A DNA stretch of 64,000 nucleotides from Colwellia sp. BRX10-3 (GCF_014077505.1 NZ_JACGWA010000001.1:558001-622000); one strand, 5' to 3'. Shown: positions 34,729 through 44,832, counted from the first letter of the stretch. The notes: a model not told the origin generated them from the sequence alone. Made by a program: numbers and translations.

Positions 34729-37641
34729 ATGTCATTTTACCCTGGACAACGCTGGATTAGTGATAGTGAGTCAGATCAAGGACTAGGTACAGTTACCGCT
34801 GTCGAAGGTCGTTTTGTTACTATCGTATTTACGGCTACAGGGGATGCAAGACAATATGCCATAGATAATGCACCTTTAACGCGCGTTATTTTTAATGCTG
34901 GCGATAATATTCCAAGTCATGAAGGTTGGTCGCTTACCGTCGAATCTTTTGAAGAGAATAATAATTTATTGACCTACTTTGGTGTTAGAAAAGACACAGG
35001 CGAAGCTTGCTCACTAAAAGAGATGATGATTGATCATTTCATTAAATTTAATAAACCTCATGATCGCCTACTTAACGGGCAAATTGATCGCCTTGATTGG
35101 TTTCGCTTACGTAAAGATTGCTTACAGCACCAATTTAGCCAGCAACAATCTGATTTAACAGGCCTTAGCGGTGGCCGTGTTAGCTTGATCCCGCATCAAT
35201 TATATATTGCTGAAGAAGTCGGTAGTCGTTTCGCACCTCGGGTTTTATTAGCCGATGAAGTGGGTTTAGGTAAAACCATTGAAGCCGGCTTAATTATTCA
35301 CCAACAGTTGGTGACAGGCCGAGCTAAACGTGTGCTTATTATTGTACCTGAATCACTGATGCATCAATGGTTGGTTGAAATGCTACGCCGTTTTAATTTG
35401 CCGTTTAGTATTTTTGATGAAAGTCGCTGTGAAGAAACTTCAGATAATGGTGACGGTGAAAATCCATTTAGCCAAGAACAATTGGTGCTAGTTAATCTTG
35501 GCTTTATTACCAAAAATCCACGCTGGTATGAAGCGATAATTGATGAAGAATGGGATCTAATGGTAGTCGACGAAGCGCACCATTTAAATTGGCAACAAGA
35601 TAATGCCAGCATTGAATATCAATGCATTGAACAGTTAGCACAAACCATTCCTGGGGTTTTATTGTTAACAGCAACACCTGATCAGTTAGGTCATGAAGGT
35701 CACTTTGCTCGCTTGCGTTTACTTGACCCTGATCGCTTTTTTGACTATAAAAAATTCACCGAAGAAGAACTGCATTATACTGAAGTGGCTGATGCGGCAA
35801 ATACTTTGATCACCGATGAACCATTAACGAATGAGCAGCTAACAACGTTAACCACTTTGTTACACGAAGCTGATGTCAGCGAACATATCTCGGCTATAAA
35901 TCATTCAGAACAAAGTGAGCAAAAAAATGCTCGCCAACATATTCTGGATCAATTATTGGATCGTCATGGCACCGGCCGTATATTATTTCGTAATAGTCGA
36001 AATACTATTAAAGGTTTCCCTGGTCGTGAATTGCATGCTGCGCCACTGGCAATGCCAGAAGCCTATCAAGACGCGATCAATGAATTATTATTATCAAGCA
36101 CTGCTGAAGATTTAAAGTCACAAGCACAAGCAAAACTTATTTTTACGCCAGAAACATTGTTCAGTTTAAACAGTCATGAAGATTGGTATGATATTGACCC
36201 ACGTGTCGATTATTTAATTGAGCTTTTACAGTCACTGAAAAAAGAAAAAGTATTAGTTATTTGTGCAAATGCGCAAACAGCAATCGACTTAGAGACTGCA
36301 TTACGCGTTAAAGAAGGCATGCGCGCAGCAGTATTTCATGAAGGTTTAAGTATTTTTGAACGTGATCGTGCTGCCGCCTACTTTGCTCAAGATGAAGATA
36401 GCGCCCAAGTGCTATTGTGTTCTGAAATTGGTAGTGAAGGCCGTAATTTCCAGTTTGCTCATCATTTAGTGTTATTTGATTTACCGCGCAACCCAGATTT
36501 ACTGGAACAACGTATCGGCCGTTTAGACCGTATTGGTCAAACAGAAATTATTCGAATTCACGTACCTTACTTTGAAGATTCTGCGCAGAGTTTACTGTTT
36601 AAATGGTATAAACAAGCATTAAACGCGTTTGAACATACCTGTATTACCGGCCATGCGGTTTTTAACGCCTTTGGTGAAAGTTTATTTGACCTAGCGCTTA
36701 GCGCCAGTTGGGACTCTAACGAAGCGCAAAATTTGATCAAACAAAGCCATGAAAAGCACTTAACCATTAAAAAAGACTTAGAAACAGGTCGTGATAAATT
36801 ACTTGAGCTGCATTCTTCTGGCCAAGGTAAGGCACATGCGTTAGTTGAGAAAATAGAACAGCTCGATCAGCAAATTCACTTACCACAATTTATGTTTCAG
36901 TTACTCGATGTTTTTGGCATTCAACAAGATGATAAAGCGGATAACGCCATTGCTCTGCAACCTTCTGAGCATATGTTGTGTACCAATTTCCCATGTTTAC
37001 CGGAAGACGGCACAACGATTACATTTAATCGTAACACCGCATTAGCTGTTGAAAACTATCAGCTTATTACTTGGGATCATCCTATGGTTCGTGGTGCTAT
37101 GGATCTCGTACTCTCTGACGAGATAGGTAACTCCAGCATTGGTATCTTGAAAAACCCCTCACTACCAACAGGAACATTTTTCTTAGAGTGCATATTTACC
37201 TTAGAAGCTATCGCACCAAGTAATTTGCAACTGGGCCGTTACTTACCTACCACACCTATTCGCATATTAGTCGACAAAAGCGGCAATGATCTGGCGGATA
37301 AAGTCAGCGAATCTGTTTTAGATCAACAATTATCTCCGGTGAAAAAACAAGTGGCGCTGCAATTAGTTAAGGCGCTGAGAAGCCAAGTTGCGCCGTTAGT
37401 TGCCAAAGCAGAGGCCCATGCAGAGCAGCAAATTAAATCCATCCAAGTAAAAGCACTTGCTGGTATGCAAGTGGCGATGGATGAAGAACATCAACGTTTA
37501 ACCGCGCTTAAAGCAATAAACCCTAGTGTACGTCAGCAGGAAATAGACTTTATTCTGATGCAGAAAAATGCCTTAGCTGAATACATTGAAAAAGCACAAA
37601 TTCAGTTTGAAGCTGTACGTTTAATTGTGGTTAGCAACTAG
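34729..37641 (+). CDS. rapA: RNA polymerase-associated ATPase RapA
   Basis: Swi2/Snf2-type ATPase bound to RNA polymerase; it helps recycle stalled polymerase. The start at ATG 34729 (MSFYPGQRWISDSES) gives 970 residues, matching E. coli RapA (968); TTGGAG lies about 9 bp upstream, and an earlier in-frame ATG at 34687 has no such site. The N-terminal region is a Tudor-like fold pair, then Walker A DEVGLGKTIEAG near 176, the DEAH box VVDEAHHL near 278 and the helicase C motifs EIGSEGRNFQFAHHL and QRIGRLDRIGQ near 560-605. A conserved C-terminal region follows. A terminator separates it from rluA, which is next in the same order as in E. coli. Confidence 0.97.
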   Translation: MSFYPGQRWISDSESDQGLGTVTAVEGRFVTIVFTATGDARQYAIDNAPLTRVIFNAGDNIPSHEGWSLTVESFEENNNLLTYFGVRKDTGEACSLKEMMIDHFIKFNKPHDRLLNGQIDRLDWFRLRKDCLQHQFSQQQSDLTGLSGGRVSLIPHQLYIAEEVGSRFAPRVLLADEVGLGKTIEAGLIIHQQLVTGRAKRVLIIVPESLMHQWLVEMLRRFNLPFSIFDESRCEETSDNGDGENPFSQEQLVLVNLGFITKNPRWYEAIIDEEWDLMVVDEAHHLNWQQDNASIEYQCIEQLAQTIPGVLLLTATPDQLGHEGHFARLRLLDPDRFFDYKKFTEEELHYTEVADAANTLITDEPLTNEQLTTLTTLLHEADVSEHISAINHSEQSEQKNARQHILDQLLDRHGTGRILFRNSRNTIKGFPGRELHAAPLAMPEAYQDAINELLLSSTAEDLKSQAQAKLIFTPETLFSLNSHEDWYDIDPRVDYLIELLQSLKKEKVLVICANAQTAIDLETALRVKEGMRAAVFHEGLSIFERDRAAAYFAQDEDSAQVLLCSEIGSEGRNFQFAHHLVLFDLPRNPDLLEQRIGRLDRIGQTEIIRIHVPYFEDSAQSLLFKWYKQALNAFEHTCITGHAVFNAFGESLFDLALSASWDSNEAQNLIKQSHEKHLTIKKDLETGRDKLLELHSSGQGKAHALVEKIEQLDQQIHLPQFMFQLLDVFGIQQDDKADNAIALQPSEHMLCTNFPCLPEDGTTITFNRNTALAVENYQLITWDHPMVRGAMDLVLSDEIGNSSIGILKNPSLPTGTFFLECIFTLEAIAPSNLQLGRYLPTTPIRILVDKSGNDLADKVSESVLDQQLSPVKKQVALQLVKALRSQVAPLVAKAEAHAEQQIKSIQVKALAGMQVAMDEEHQRLTALKAINPSVRQQEIDFILMQKNALAEYIEKAQIQFEAVRLIVVSN

Positions 37642-37668
37642 CTAATTAAGCACTGAGTAAAAAATATT

Positions 37669-37695
37669 AAGGCTACGCATATTGTGTAGCCTTTT
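37669..37695 (+). terminator. Terminator between rapA and rluA
   Basis: AAGGCTAC and GTAGCCTT pair around a GCATATTGT loop, followed by a T4 run. It lies 28 bp past the rapA stop, so rluA needs its own promoter or read-through. Confidence 0.75.
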
Positions 37696-37734
37696 CGCTT
37701 GAATTAACTGAAAGTTCAATAGGGAAAAAATAAG

Positions 37735-38418
37735 ATGGGTGCTAACCCTGACTTTATTTATCAGCCACCAATGAGTCCATATATTGATATTGTTTATCAA
37801 GATAATGATATTGTCGTGCTCAATAAACCGAGCGGTTTACTCACCGTACCTGGCCGTTTACCTGAGCATCAAGACTGTTTACAAAATAGAGTATTAAAAG
37901 TGCTGCCTACAGCAACGATAGTACATAGATTAGATATGGCGACATCGGGCATTATTTTAATGGCCCTTAATAAACCCGCTCATGTTGCTATTAGCCGTCA
38001 GTTTGAAAAACGCTTAACGCAAAAAAGTTATATTGCTCGTGTCTTTGGTAAAGTTGAAAAAGCTCAAGGCTCTGTTGAGCAACCCTTAATTTGTGACTGG
38101 CCCAATAGACCGAAACAAAAAGTGGATCATGAGCAGGGAAAAGCCGCATTAACCCATTACAAAGTATTAAGTTATCGCGAAAATGATGACAACCAAATAA
38201 CAACATTAGTAGAACTGACACCGGTAACAGGACGTTCACATCAGCTACGAGTGCACATGCTATTTCTTGGTCATCCGATATTAGGTGACAGACTTTATGC
38301 TCACGAGCAAGCGTTAACGAGTAGTAATCGCTTGCAATTGCATGCTCAAATGCTACAAATAACGCATCCAGTTACAGAACAAACTTTAACATTCACAAAA
38401 GCCTGCCCTTTTGATTAA
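37735..38418 (+). CDS. rluA: Dual-specificity pseudouridine synthase RluA
   Basis: Modifies 23S rRNA U746 and tRNA U32 in E. coli. The 227 residues match RluA (219). There is no S4 domain, as expected for RluA and not for RluC or RluD. The catalytic Asp motif is IVHRLDMATSGIILMAL near residue 61-77, and GRSHQLRVHML later binds the substrate. Position after rapA is conserved with E. coli, which supports the name. The start ATG at 37735 has AGGGAAAA-type purines upstream. Confidence 0.94.
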   Translation: MGANPDFIYQPPMSPYIDIVYQDNDIVVLNKPSGLLTVPGRLPEHQDCLQNRVLKVLPTATIVHRLDMATSGIILMALNKPAHVAISRQFEKRLTQKSYIARVFGKVEKAQGSVEQPLICDWPNRPKQKVDHEQGKAALTHYKVLSYRENDDNQITTLVELTPVTGRSHQLRVHMLFLGHPILGDRLYAHEQALTSSNRLQLHAQMLQITHPVTEQTLTFTKACPFD

Positions 38419-38534
38419 CACCAAAAGTTGTAGAGGTTAATTAAAGAAAAGTGCGCTATCGTCGATAATAACGTTATATCGCGTTTGGTAAAACCAGCTT
38501 GTTAATCAATTATCTGTCTGAGGAAAATGTCTTT

Positions 38535-39518
38535 ATGCGCTTGAAAATAAAACCCATCTTTTTTTTCATCACATTAGTGGCATCGACCATACTGGTTAAC
38601 AGCGCTCATGCATTTGAGCCAGCCCAAGAAGAGCAAGCAGAAAAGACTGAGCAAAAGGCTAACATCGAATCTGAAGCAACTAAAAGCACTGAAACCGAGG
38701 TTGAAAAAACTGACGCTGAGTCTGTAAAAGACACTGAAGATGAACATCAACACCACGTTATTATTAACCCTCCTGTTGATTCATTTCAACAACAACAGCA
38801 AGATATTAAACATTACTTAACGCAAGAAAAAATTACACCATTACTTGTCGGTAATGACAATTATCTAACGGTAATTAATGAAAACACCACAGCAATTAAT
38901 CAAGGCGTGATGGTGTTAATTCCTGATTGGCAACAAAGTATCGCAACGCCTAACGCCCTCAATCAGTTACGTAAAAATATGCCGCAACATGGCTGGACAA
39001 CCATCACCTTGCATCCGCCAAATAAGCCAACTAACTATCCGTCACAAGCATTAACAGTTGAAGAGCGCAGCACTGAAAATATTGAAGTGTTAGCAAGCTA
39101 CAGCAAAAAATTTGCCAATATTATGCTTGCGGTTATTGAAAAAGCCAAAACTTATCCAGGGGTAATTATTGTTGTCGCAGAAGGTAATCATAGCGCTGTC
39201 TTGCTCGACATTTATCAACAAGATTTAGTGGGTTCACCTGGTGCGCTTGTTATGCTTAGTAGCTATATGCCGACAATACCGGCAAGCGACAAAATAGCGC
39301 AACAACTAGCGATAACAGATTACCCAATACTCGATTTATATTTAAAGCGCGATCACCGCTTAGTACTAGCAAACGCTGTCATCAGAAAACATGCCGCTAA
39401 GAGGCAGCTGAAAGTTTATTACCGACAAAAGCAATTAAACAATCAAGTAACCGCTTACTACCCTAAAAACACCTTAACAACAGAAATTATAAATTGGCTT
39501 AGCGCTATCGGTTGGTAA
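38535..39518 (+). CDS. DUF3530 family exported protein
   Basis: A periplasmic protein of about 327 residues with signal peptide (PIFFFITLVASTILVNSAHA). The next 55 residues are very acidic, rich in Glu, Thr and Lys (EEQAEKTEQKAN and similar), a likely flexible linker. The rest fits DUF3530, common in Alteromonadales and Pseudomonas, which looks like an alpha/beta hydrolase fold: VMVLIPDWQQ, HGWTTITLHPP, VIIVVAEGNHSAVLLDIYQ and a later strand. The usual nucleophile GxSxG motif is replaced by EGNHS, so catalysis is doubtful. I chose ATG at 38535 with GAGGA upstream over an earlier opening at 38499. Function unknown. Confidence 0.75.
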   Translation: MRLKIKPIFFFITLVASTILVNSAHAFEPAQEEQAEKTEQKANIESEATKSTETEVEKTDAESVKDTEDEHQHHVIINPPVDSFQQQQQDIKHYLTQEKITPLLVGNDNYLTVINENTTAINQGVMVLIPDWQQSIATPNALNQLRKNMPQHGWTTITLHPPNKPTNYPSQALTVEERSTENIEVLASYSKKFANIMLAVIEKAKTYPGVIIVVAEGNHSAVLLDIYQQDLVGSPGALVMLSSYMPTIPASDKIAQQLAITDYPILDLYLKRDHRLVLANAVIRKHAAKRQLKVYYRQKQLNNQVTAYYPKNTLTTEIINWLSAIGW

Positions 39519-39556
39519 TGGTTTTTTAAGTTAAAAACAAGGTAACTTCTGTATAA

Positions 39557-39937
39557 CTACTTTTTCCCGACGAACTTTGCCCAAGACAATAAAATTTCTC
39601 GAAAGTCTTCACGTCCACAAGATGAAGAATCCTGCTGATCAAAATCAATATCTTCTTCAATTAATGAATCTGGCAATACCTCTATTCCGTCCATACTAGC
39701 ATTGGTTTGTACTGTTACATCTCCACGGTTAAAAACCACAGTGTATTCGTTACCGGTTATTGTGACCTCAGATTTTTTCTCTTGCTCTATTTCGGCCATA
39801 GCCGTTAATAATTGTTCTAGTTTTACTGCATCAGTGCCCACTTCAACTTCTAACCATGGACCAATAACTTCATGATCAAGTGAAAATTTAGCGATAGCAC
39901 CACCAGTGATTGGATCATCTATAAATTGATATTCCAT
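39557..39937 (-). CDS. yacL: UPF0231 family protein YacL
   Basis: A small acidic cytoplasmic protein of 126 residues that matches E. coli YacL (120). The opening MEYQFIDDPITGGAIAKFS and the following HEVIGPWLEVEVG are typical of the family. It has no known function. In E. coli yacL is next to acnB; here it is on the opposite strand and separated from acnB by a pseudogene and the TonB-like gene. It is convergent with the DUF3530 gene. Confidence 0.93.
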   Translation of the reverse strand: MEYQFIDDPITGGAIAKFSLDHEVIGPWLEVEVGTDAVKLEQLLTAMAEIEQEKKSEVTITGNEYTVVFNRGDVTVQTNASMDGIEVLPDSLIEEDIDFDQQDSSSCGREDFREILLSWAKFVGKK

Positions 39938-40355
39938 AAATACCTCATTCCGAAAAATCTTTAGGGGGAAACCCTATTTTTACCCATTGGATTATATAAC
40001 CTGATCGCTTAGATTGATTTATTAAACCCGCTTGGTTTTTGGTTAGGTGATTTTCACTTAGTATTAGCAGCAGTGCTTTCAATCGTATTTAAAAGCAATA
40101 AAGTTAGCCTAAGAAACCACCATACTTTAAAGAAAATTTACTCTATTCATTTAGGACATTGTTTTAATAAATATCATAACTTAATTGTAGCAAAACCAGA
40201 GTTTTTAACACGAGATAACGAAGATTAATAAATAGATTAGTTATTTAGTGCTGCAGAATAGGGAAATTTTTTCTCACAACGATTAAACATAATTTTTTAT
40301 TAGCAAAAAACCGTTTAATTCAAAACAATTATCTGCTGATTCATCCTAATTTGGG
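39938..40355. other. Intergenic region upstream of yacL and the pseudogene
   Basis: About 420 bp without a supported gene. It contains the yacL promoter and the upstream region of the decayed solute-binding gene. No repeat or RNA was recognised. Confidence 0.4.
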
Positions 40356-40688
40356 TTGTCTCTATTTTTGCTTTTTATACCTTTTAAAGTAGCAGTTCAA
40401 CCGTTACCCGATGTTATTGTTGCAAAGCATATTGAGCCACCATTTTCTAATTTTGTTGACTGGATATTTATAGGTAAAAACATTAATATCGCTAATGCAC
40501 TGGTTGCCCAATTAAACATAAATGTTAGTTTTATATATTGCCCTTTGGACCGATGCTTTGCCCTTCTATAAATGGCCAAGCCGATATGACTATTGCGATC
40601 CGAAAAAATCACACATTTGTCAAAAGCCTTAAAGGTCTTATCTGACCAAGGTAAACTAGAGACTATTTTAAAGAAAGTGAGAAGCTGA
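40356..40688 (+). pseudogene. Decayed periplasmic solute-binding protein, family 3 type
   Basis: The frame starting at 40356 reads a signal-like hydrophobic stretch, then DVIVAKHIEPPFSNF and GKNINIANALVAQLNINVSF, a layout like solute-binding proteins. It then runs into an early stop after CFALL (about 40571). The expected continuation, NGQADMTIAIRK, is in another frame about 40570-40610. After a gap, LSDQGKLETILKKV, matching the usual C-terminal end of such proteins, appears in a third frame and ends at the TGA at 40686-40688. This fits a gene with a frameshift and a large internal deletion. It is probably dead; sequencing error cannot remove the deletion. Confidence 0.7.
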
Positions 40689-40764
40689 GTTGAATTTCAA
40701 TTGAACTTACATCGTGCTATCGCGTCTATAAATTACCTTCTATTTATCTGATATTGATATCATT

Positions 40765-41544
40765 GTGCGAAAAGGAACTTACACCGCTGTAATATTTTCT
40801 CTACTTATACACGGCCTGATACTTTTTGTTATGCTTATAACTCAGTCGAACAAATCAATAATAGACAAAACAATATCTAATAAACCACCGATAAAAAGCT
40901 TCATCTATTATGCGCCTAATTTAGAAAAAACTAAGCAAAATACTGTTGAAGAAAAACCAGCCGAAAAAGAATTAATAACTAAAGCCACACCTGACACAAT
41001 AAAAGACCTTAAGAAAGTTACTGTTAAGAAAACATCAACGTCCGTAAGCACAAAAAATGTTATTGAAGAGCCTCCATTACAATCATTTAAAGATGAGGCA
41101 AGTAAAGTCATCGAATTACCTGAAACGCTGCCTAAAACATCACAACCAAAACCATTGCCAGAACCCGCACAAAGAAAACTAGACAGATTCATCCAATTAC
41201 AAAAGCTTCGCAGTCAACTGAATAAAAATTCTATTCCAAAGACAAATAATCCTTATCAAAGCTATCAACCACCTTCAGTCTTTAATACCAACACAAAGTC
41301 GGTTCCTCATTCGGTACCGTTAAAAGATGAAGAAAAAGAACGCGAAAAAAACACTAAAAACATGGGCGCAGGAATAGAGATTACCAAGGGTGATGATGGC
41401 ACATGCTCTATTACACAAGATATGAGCGCCTACGGTTTAAGTGAAGGTTCATCAACGCAATATTTTAGCTGTGGTGAGTCTAAGTTCGATAAAAGCTTCC
41501 GTGAACATATGAAAAAAGTTAAAAATAAACTAGGTAAAGATTAA
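40765..41544 (+). CDS. TonB-like membrane-anchored protein without TonB C-terminal domain
   Basis: A 259-residue protein with one N-terminal membrane helix (TAVIFSLLIHGLILFVMLIT), then a long low-complexity stretch rich in Lys, Glu, Pro, Ser and Thr (residues about 40-200), and a small C-terminal domain of about 60 residues with two cysteines (GTCSITQDMSAYGL and FSCGESK). This is the outline of TonB, TolA or similar periplasm-spanning proteins, but the TonB C-terminal fold is not evident. The start is GTG at 40765 without a clear ribosome site, so the N-terminus is uncertain. It lies between the pseudogene and acnB. Function unknown. Confidence 0.6.
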   Translation: MRKGTYTAVIFSLLIHGLILFVMLITQSNKSIIDKTISNKPPIKSFIYYAPNLEKTKQNTVEEKPAEKELITKATPDTIKDLKKVTVKKTSTSVSTKNVIEEPPLQSFKDEASKVIELPETLPKTSQPKPLPEPAQRKLDRFIQLQKLRSQLNKNSIPKTNNPYQSYQPPSVFNTNTKSVPHSVPLKDEEKEREKNTKNMGAGIEITKGDDGTCSITQDMSAYGLSEGSSTQYFSCGESKFDKSFREHMKKVKNKLGKD

Positions 41545-41873
41545 TTTTCTAGCCGTGTAAACCACAATAAAATGCAATTTTTATAACTTTTTTTATAAAA
41601 AGCACCTCAAAAGTAGTCGTTCAATTATGTTTTCTAAATTAGTGGGAGCTACAGACAGAAAGTATCACAGAGATTATGCACTGACGATTATAGTAGGTCA
41701 TTAATCTGATTTTTTCTAAAATGGGTTCTTCATTAAAATTTACAATGAAAAAATGCCACCTCTAATGCAATATAACCACTATAACTAGAACTTCTATTAG
41801 CTATAATTTGTGTGAATAACGCTTATTTAATCTAATGATTCGTCGCAGGCAAAAAATCAGGTAAACTAGGGGG
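41545..41873. other. Intergenic region upstream of acnB
   Basis: About 330 bp before the acnB leader. AT-rich; probably holds regulatory sites for acnB. No coding frame was seen. Confidence 0.4.
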
Positions 41874-41906
41874 TATAATTTGTCCTGCTAATAACTATTA
41901 TTAGCA
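41874..41906 (+). promoter_or_regulatory. Candidate acnB -10 element and leader hairpin
   Basis: A consensus -10 hexamer TATAAT is at 41874-41879; no good -35 lies 17 bp before it. Just downstream, TGCTAATA and TATTAGCA form a perfect 8-bp hairpin with an ACTAT loop (41886-41906), near the expected transcript start and 24 bp before the acnB start codon. Confidence 0.45.
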
Positions 41907-41930
41907 TACTATAGCTAGAGGGAGTATTTA

Positions 41931-44726
41931 ATGAGCCTGTATTTAGAATATATAGCAGAAATTGAAAATCGTAAGAATGAACTAGGCCTGGCACCTAAGC
42001 CAATTGATGGTGCTGAATTATTAGCAGAAATTATCGAACAAATTAAAGATTCAAGCCATGAGCACAGAGCTGATTCACTTAATTTCTTCATCTATAACAC
42101 GTTACCAGGTACTACAAGTGCTGCCGGTCAAAAAGCCGCTTTTTTGAAAAAAATCATTTTAGGCGAAGAAGTTGTAGCAGAAATAACCTCTGAATTTGCT
42201 TTTGAACTACTATCACACATGAAAGGTGGTCCATCTATCGAAGTGCTACTTGATCTAGCATTAAGTGACGATTCAGCATTATCAACACCAGCTTCTAGCG
42301 TATTAAAAACTCAAGTATTCTTATACGATGCTGATACAGCTCGTCTTGAAGCAGCCTTTAAAGCAGGCAACGCCGTTGCTAAAGATCTTTTAGAAAGTTA
42401 TGCAGAAGCTGAATTTTTCACCAAGCTGCCTAACATTGAAGAAAAAATTGAAGTTGTAACTTATATTGCTGGTGAAGGCGATATCTCAACTGATTTACTT
42501 TCTCCAGGTCACCAAGCGCATTCTCGTGCTGACCGTGAGTTACACGGCCAGTGTATGATCACGCCTGAAGCACAAAAGGAAATACAAGCATTACAAGCTA
42601 AGCACCCTAAAGCAAAAGTCATGCTTATTGCGGAAAAAGGCACGATGGGTGTTGGTTCTTCTCGTATGTCTGGTGTTAACAACGTAGCACTTTGGGCCGG
42701 TAAACAAGCAAGCCCATACGTGCCATTTATTAACATTGCTCCTGTAGTTGCGGGTACTAACGGTATTTCTCCAATCTTCTTAACGACTGTTGATGTAACT
42801 GGTGGTATTGGTCTTGATCTTAAAAACTGGGTTAAGAAAGTCGATGCAAACGGTAACACTGTTGTTGACGACAATGGCGATGCCGTATTAGAAGAAGCAT
42901 ACTCAGTTGCTACCGGCACTGTGTTAACGATTGATACTAAAGCGAAGAAGTTATTAAACGGTGATAAAGAGCTAGCAGACATCTCTTCAGCTTTCACTCC
43001 ACAAAAAGTGGAATTCATGAAAGCAGGTGGTTCTTACGCTGTTGTATTTGGTAAAAAACTACAAACTTTTGCCTCTGAGGCTTTAGGTGTAGCAACTAAA
43101 CTTGTTTATGCTGCTTCGAAAGAAATTTCACATGCAGGTCAAGGCCTTACTGCCGTTGAAAAAATATTCAACAGAAATGCTGTTGGTGTTCTTTCTGAAA
43201 CCGACCTTCATGCAGGTTCAGATGTTCGTGTTAAAGTAAACATTGTTGGTTCACAAGACACTACAGGCCCTATGACTTGCCAAGAGCTAGAAGCGATGGC
43301 AGCATCAACTATCTCTCCTTTAGTTGACGGCGCATACCAGTCTGGTTGTCATACAGCATCTGTATGGGACAACAAAGCTAAAGCGAACATTCCTAAGCTC
43401 ATGAGCTTCATGAACAAGTTTGGTCTAATCACAGCGCGTGACCCTAAAGGTGTTTACCACGCGATGACTGACGTAATTCATAAAGTATTAAATGATATTA
43501 CTGTCGATGACCGCGCTATTATCATTGGTGGTGACTCGCATACTCGTATGTCTAAAGGTGTAGCATTTGGTGCCGATTCAGGTACTGTTGCGATCGCATT
43601 GGCGACAGGTGAAGCGGCTATGCCAATTCCAGAGTCTGTTAAAGTTACCTTTAAAGGTCATATGCAAGGTCACATGGATTTCCGTGATGTTGTACATGCA
43701 ACACAAGCACAAATGCTTAAACAGTTTGGTGGTGAAAACGTATTCCAAGGTCGTATCATCGAAGTACATATTGGTACTTTAATGGCTGACCAAGCATTCA
43801 CCTTCACTGATTGGTCTGCAGAAATGAAAGCAAAAGCTTCAATCTGTATTTCAAATAATGAAACCTTAATTAAATCAATCGAGCTTGCTAAGAGCCGTAT
43901 CCAAATCATGATCAACAAGGGTATGGAAAACGAAGCAAAAACGCTTAACGGTTTAATCGCATTAGCTGACAAGCGTATTGAAGAAGTTAAATCAGGCACT
44001 AGTCCAGCACTAGCACCTGACGATGCAGCTAAATACTACGCAGAAGTTGTTATCGACTTAGACGTTATCGACCAACCAATGATTGCTGACCCTGATGTAA
44101 ACAACGATGATGCATCTAAGCGTTACACCCATGATGTTATTCGCCCAGTATCATTCTACAACGGAAAAACTGTCGACTTAGCCTTTGTTGGCTCTTGTAT
44201 GGTGCACAAAGGTGACATGCAAATCATCGCTCAAATGTTACGTAACATTGAAAAGCAAAATGGCAAAGTTGAATTTAAAGTGCCATTAGTTGTAGCGCCA
44301 CCAACTTACAACATTGTTGATGAACTTAAAGCAGAAGGCGATTGGGATATTTTGCGTAAATATTCTGGTTTTGAATTTGATGATGCTAACCCGAAAGGTG
44401 CTGCACGTACTAAGTACGAAAACATCATGTATTTAGAGCGCCCTGGTTGTAACTTATGTATGGGTAACCAAGAAAAAGCTGAACCTGGCGATACGGTTAT
44501 CGCAACATCAACGCGCTTATTCCAAGGTCGTGTTGTAGCCGATACCGCTGAGAAAAAAGGTGAGTCATTATTAGGTTCAACACCTTTAGTTGTGCTTTCA
44601 TCGGTACTGGGTCGTTTCCCGACAATCGAAGAATACAAAGCCGCTGTTGAAGGTATTGACTTAACTCGCTTCGCTCCTCCTACAGAAGAGATGAGCACTA
44701 AGTACGTACCGATTAACATGGTATAA
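41931..44726 (+). CDS. acnB: Aconitate hydratase B (AcnB)
   Basis: TCA-cycle aconitase that interconverts citrate and isocitrate through a 4Fe-4S cluster; AcnB also acts on 2-methylisocitrate. The N-terminal HEAT-like domain, typical of AcnB and absent in AcnA, spans about 1-160. The cluster cysteines are visible in VDGAYQSGCHTASVWD near 465 and in LERPGCNLCMGNQ near 840. GGDSHTRMSKGVAFGADSGT is a substrate-site segment. At 931 residues it is longer than E. coli AcnB (865 aa); where the extra length sits would need an alignment. GGGAG lies before ATG 41931. It is a single gene with its own terminator, not joined to the pdh cluster. Confidence 0.97.
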   Translation: MSLYLEYIAEIENRKNELGLAPKPIDGAELLAEIIEQIKDSSHEHRADSLNFFIYNTLPGTTSAAGQKAAFLKKIILGEEVVAEITSEFAFELLSHMKGGPSIEVLLDLALSDDSALSTPASSVLKTQVFLYDADTARLEAAFKAGNAVAKDLLESYAEAEFFTKLPNIEEKIEVVTYIAGEGDISTDLLSPGHQAHSRADRELHGQCMITPEAQKEIQALQAKHPKAKVMLIAEKGTMGVGSSRMSGVNNVALWAGKQASPYVPFINIAPVVAGTNGISPIFLTTVDVTGGIGLDLKNWVKKVDANGNTVVDDNGDAVLEEAYSVATGTVLTIDTKAKKLLNGDKELADISSAFTPQKVEFMKAGGSYAVVFGKKLQTFASEALGVATKLVYAASKEISHAGQGLTAVEKIFNRNAVGVLSETDLHAGSDVRVKVNIVGSQDTTGPMTCQELEAMAASTISPLVDGAYQSGCHTASVWDNKAKANIPKLMSFMNKFGLITARDPKGVYHAMTDVIHKVLNDITVDDRAIIIGGDSHTRMSKGVAFGADSGTVAIALATGEAAMPIPESVKVTFKGHMQGHMDFRDVVHATQAQMLKQFGGENVFQGRIIEVHIGTLMADQAFTFTDWSAEMKAKASICISNNETLIKSIELAKSRIQIMINKGMENEAKTLNGLIALADKRIEEVKSGTSPALAPDDAAKYYAEVVIDLDVIDQPMIADPDVNNDDASKRYTHDVIRPVSFYNGKTVDLAFVGSCMVHKGDMQIIAQMLRNIEKQNGKVEFKVPLVVAPPTYNIVDELKAEGDWDILRKYSGFEFDDANPKGAARTKYENIMYLERPGCNLCMGNQEKAEPGDTVIATSTRLFQGRVVADTAEKKGESLLGSTPLVVLSSVLGRFPTIEEYKAAVEGIDLTRFAPPTEEMSTKYVPINMV

Positions 44727-44832
44727 GCTTTACCTTGCGTTCTAACTAACATTGCTCGTTAACGTTAGCTAGATTAAGTGTTCGACTCAGTACTTAAATC
44801 AAGAGTTGAGAGAACACTGAAGGTTAAATACG

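Noticed and set aside
42509-43018. Antisense open frame of 169 codons inside acnB
   Set aside because: Long shadow frame over a strongly coding gene; no homology or ribosome site.
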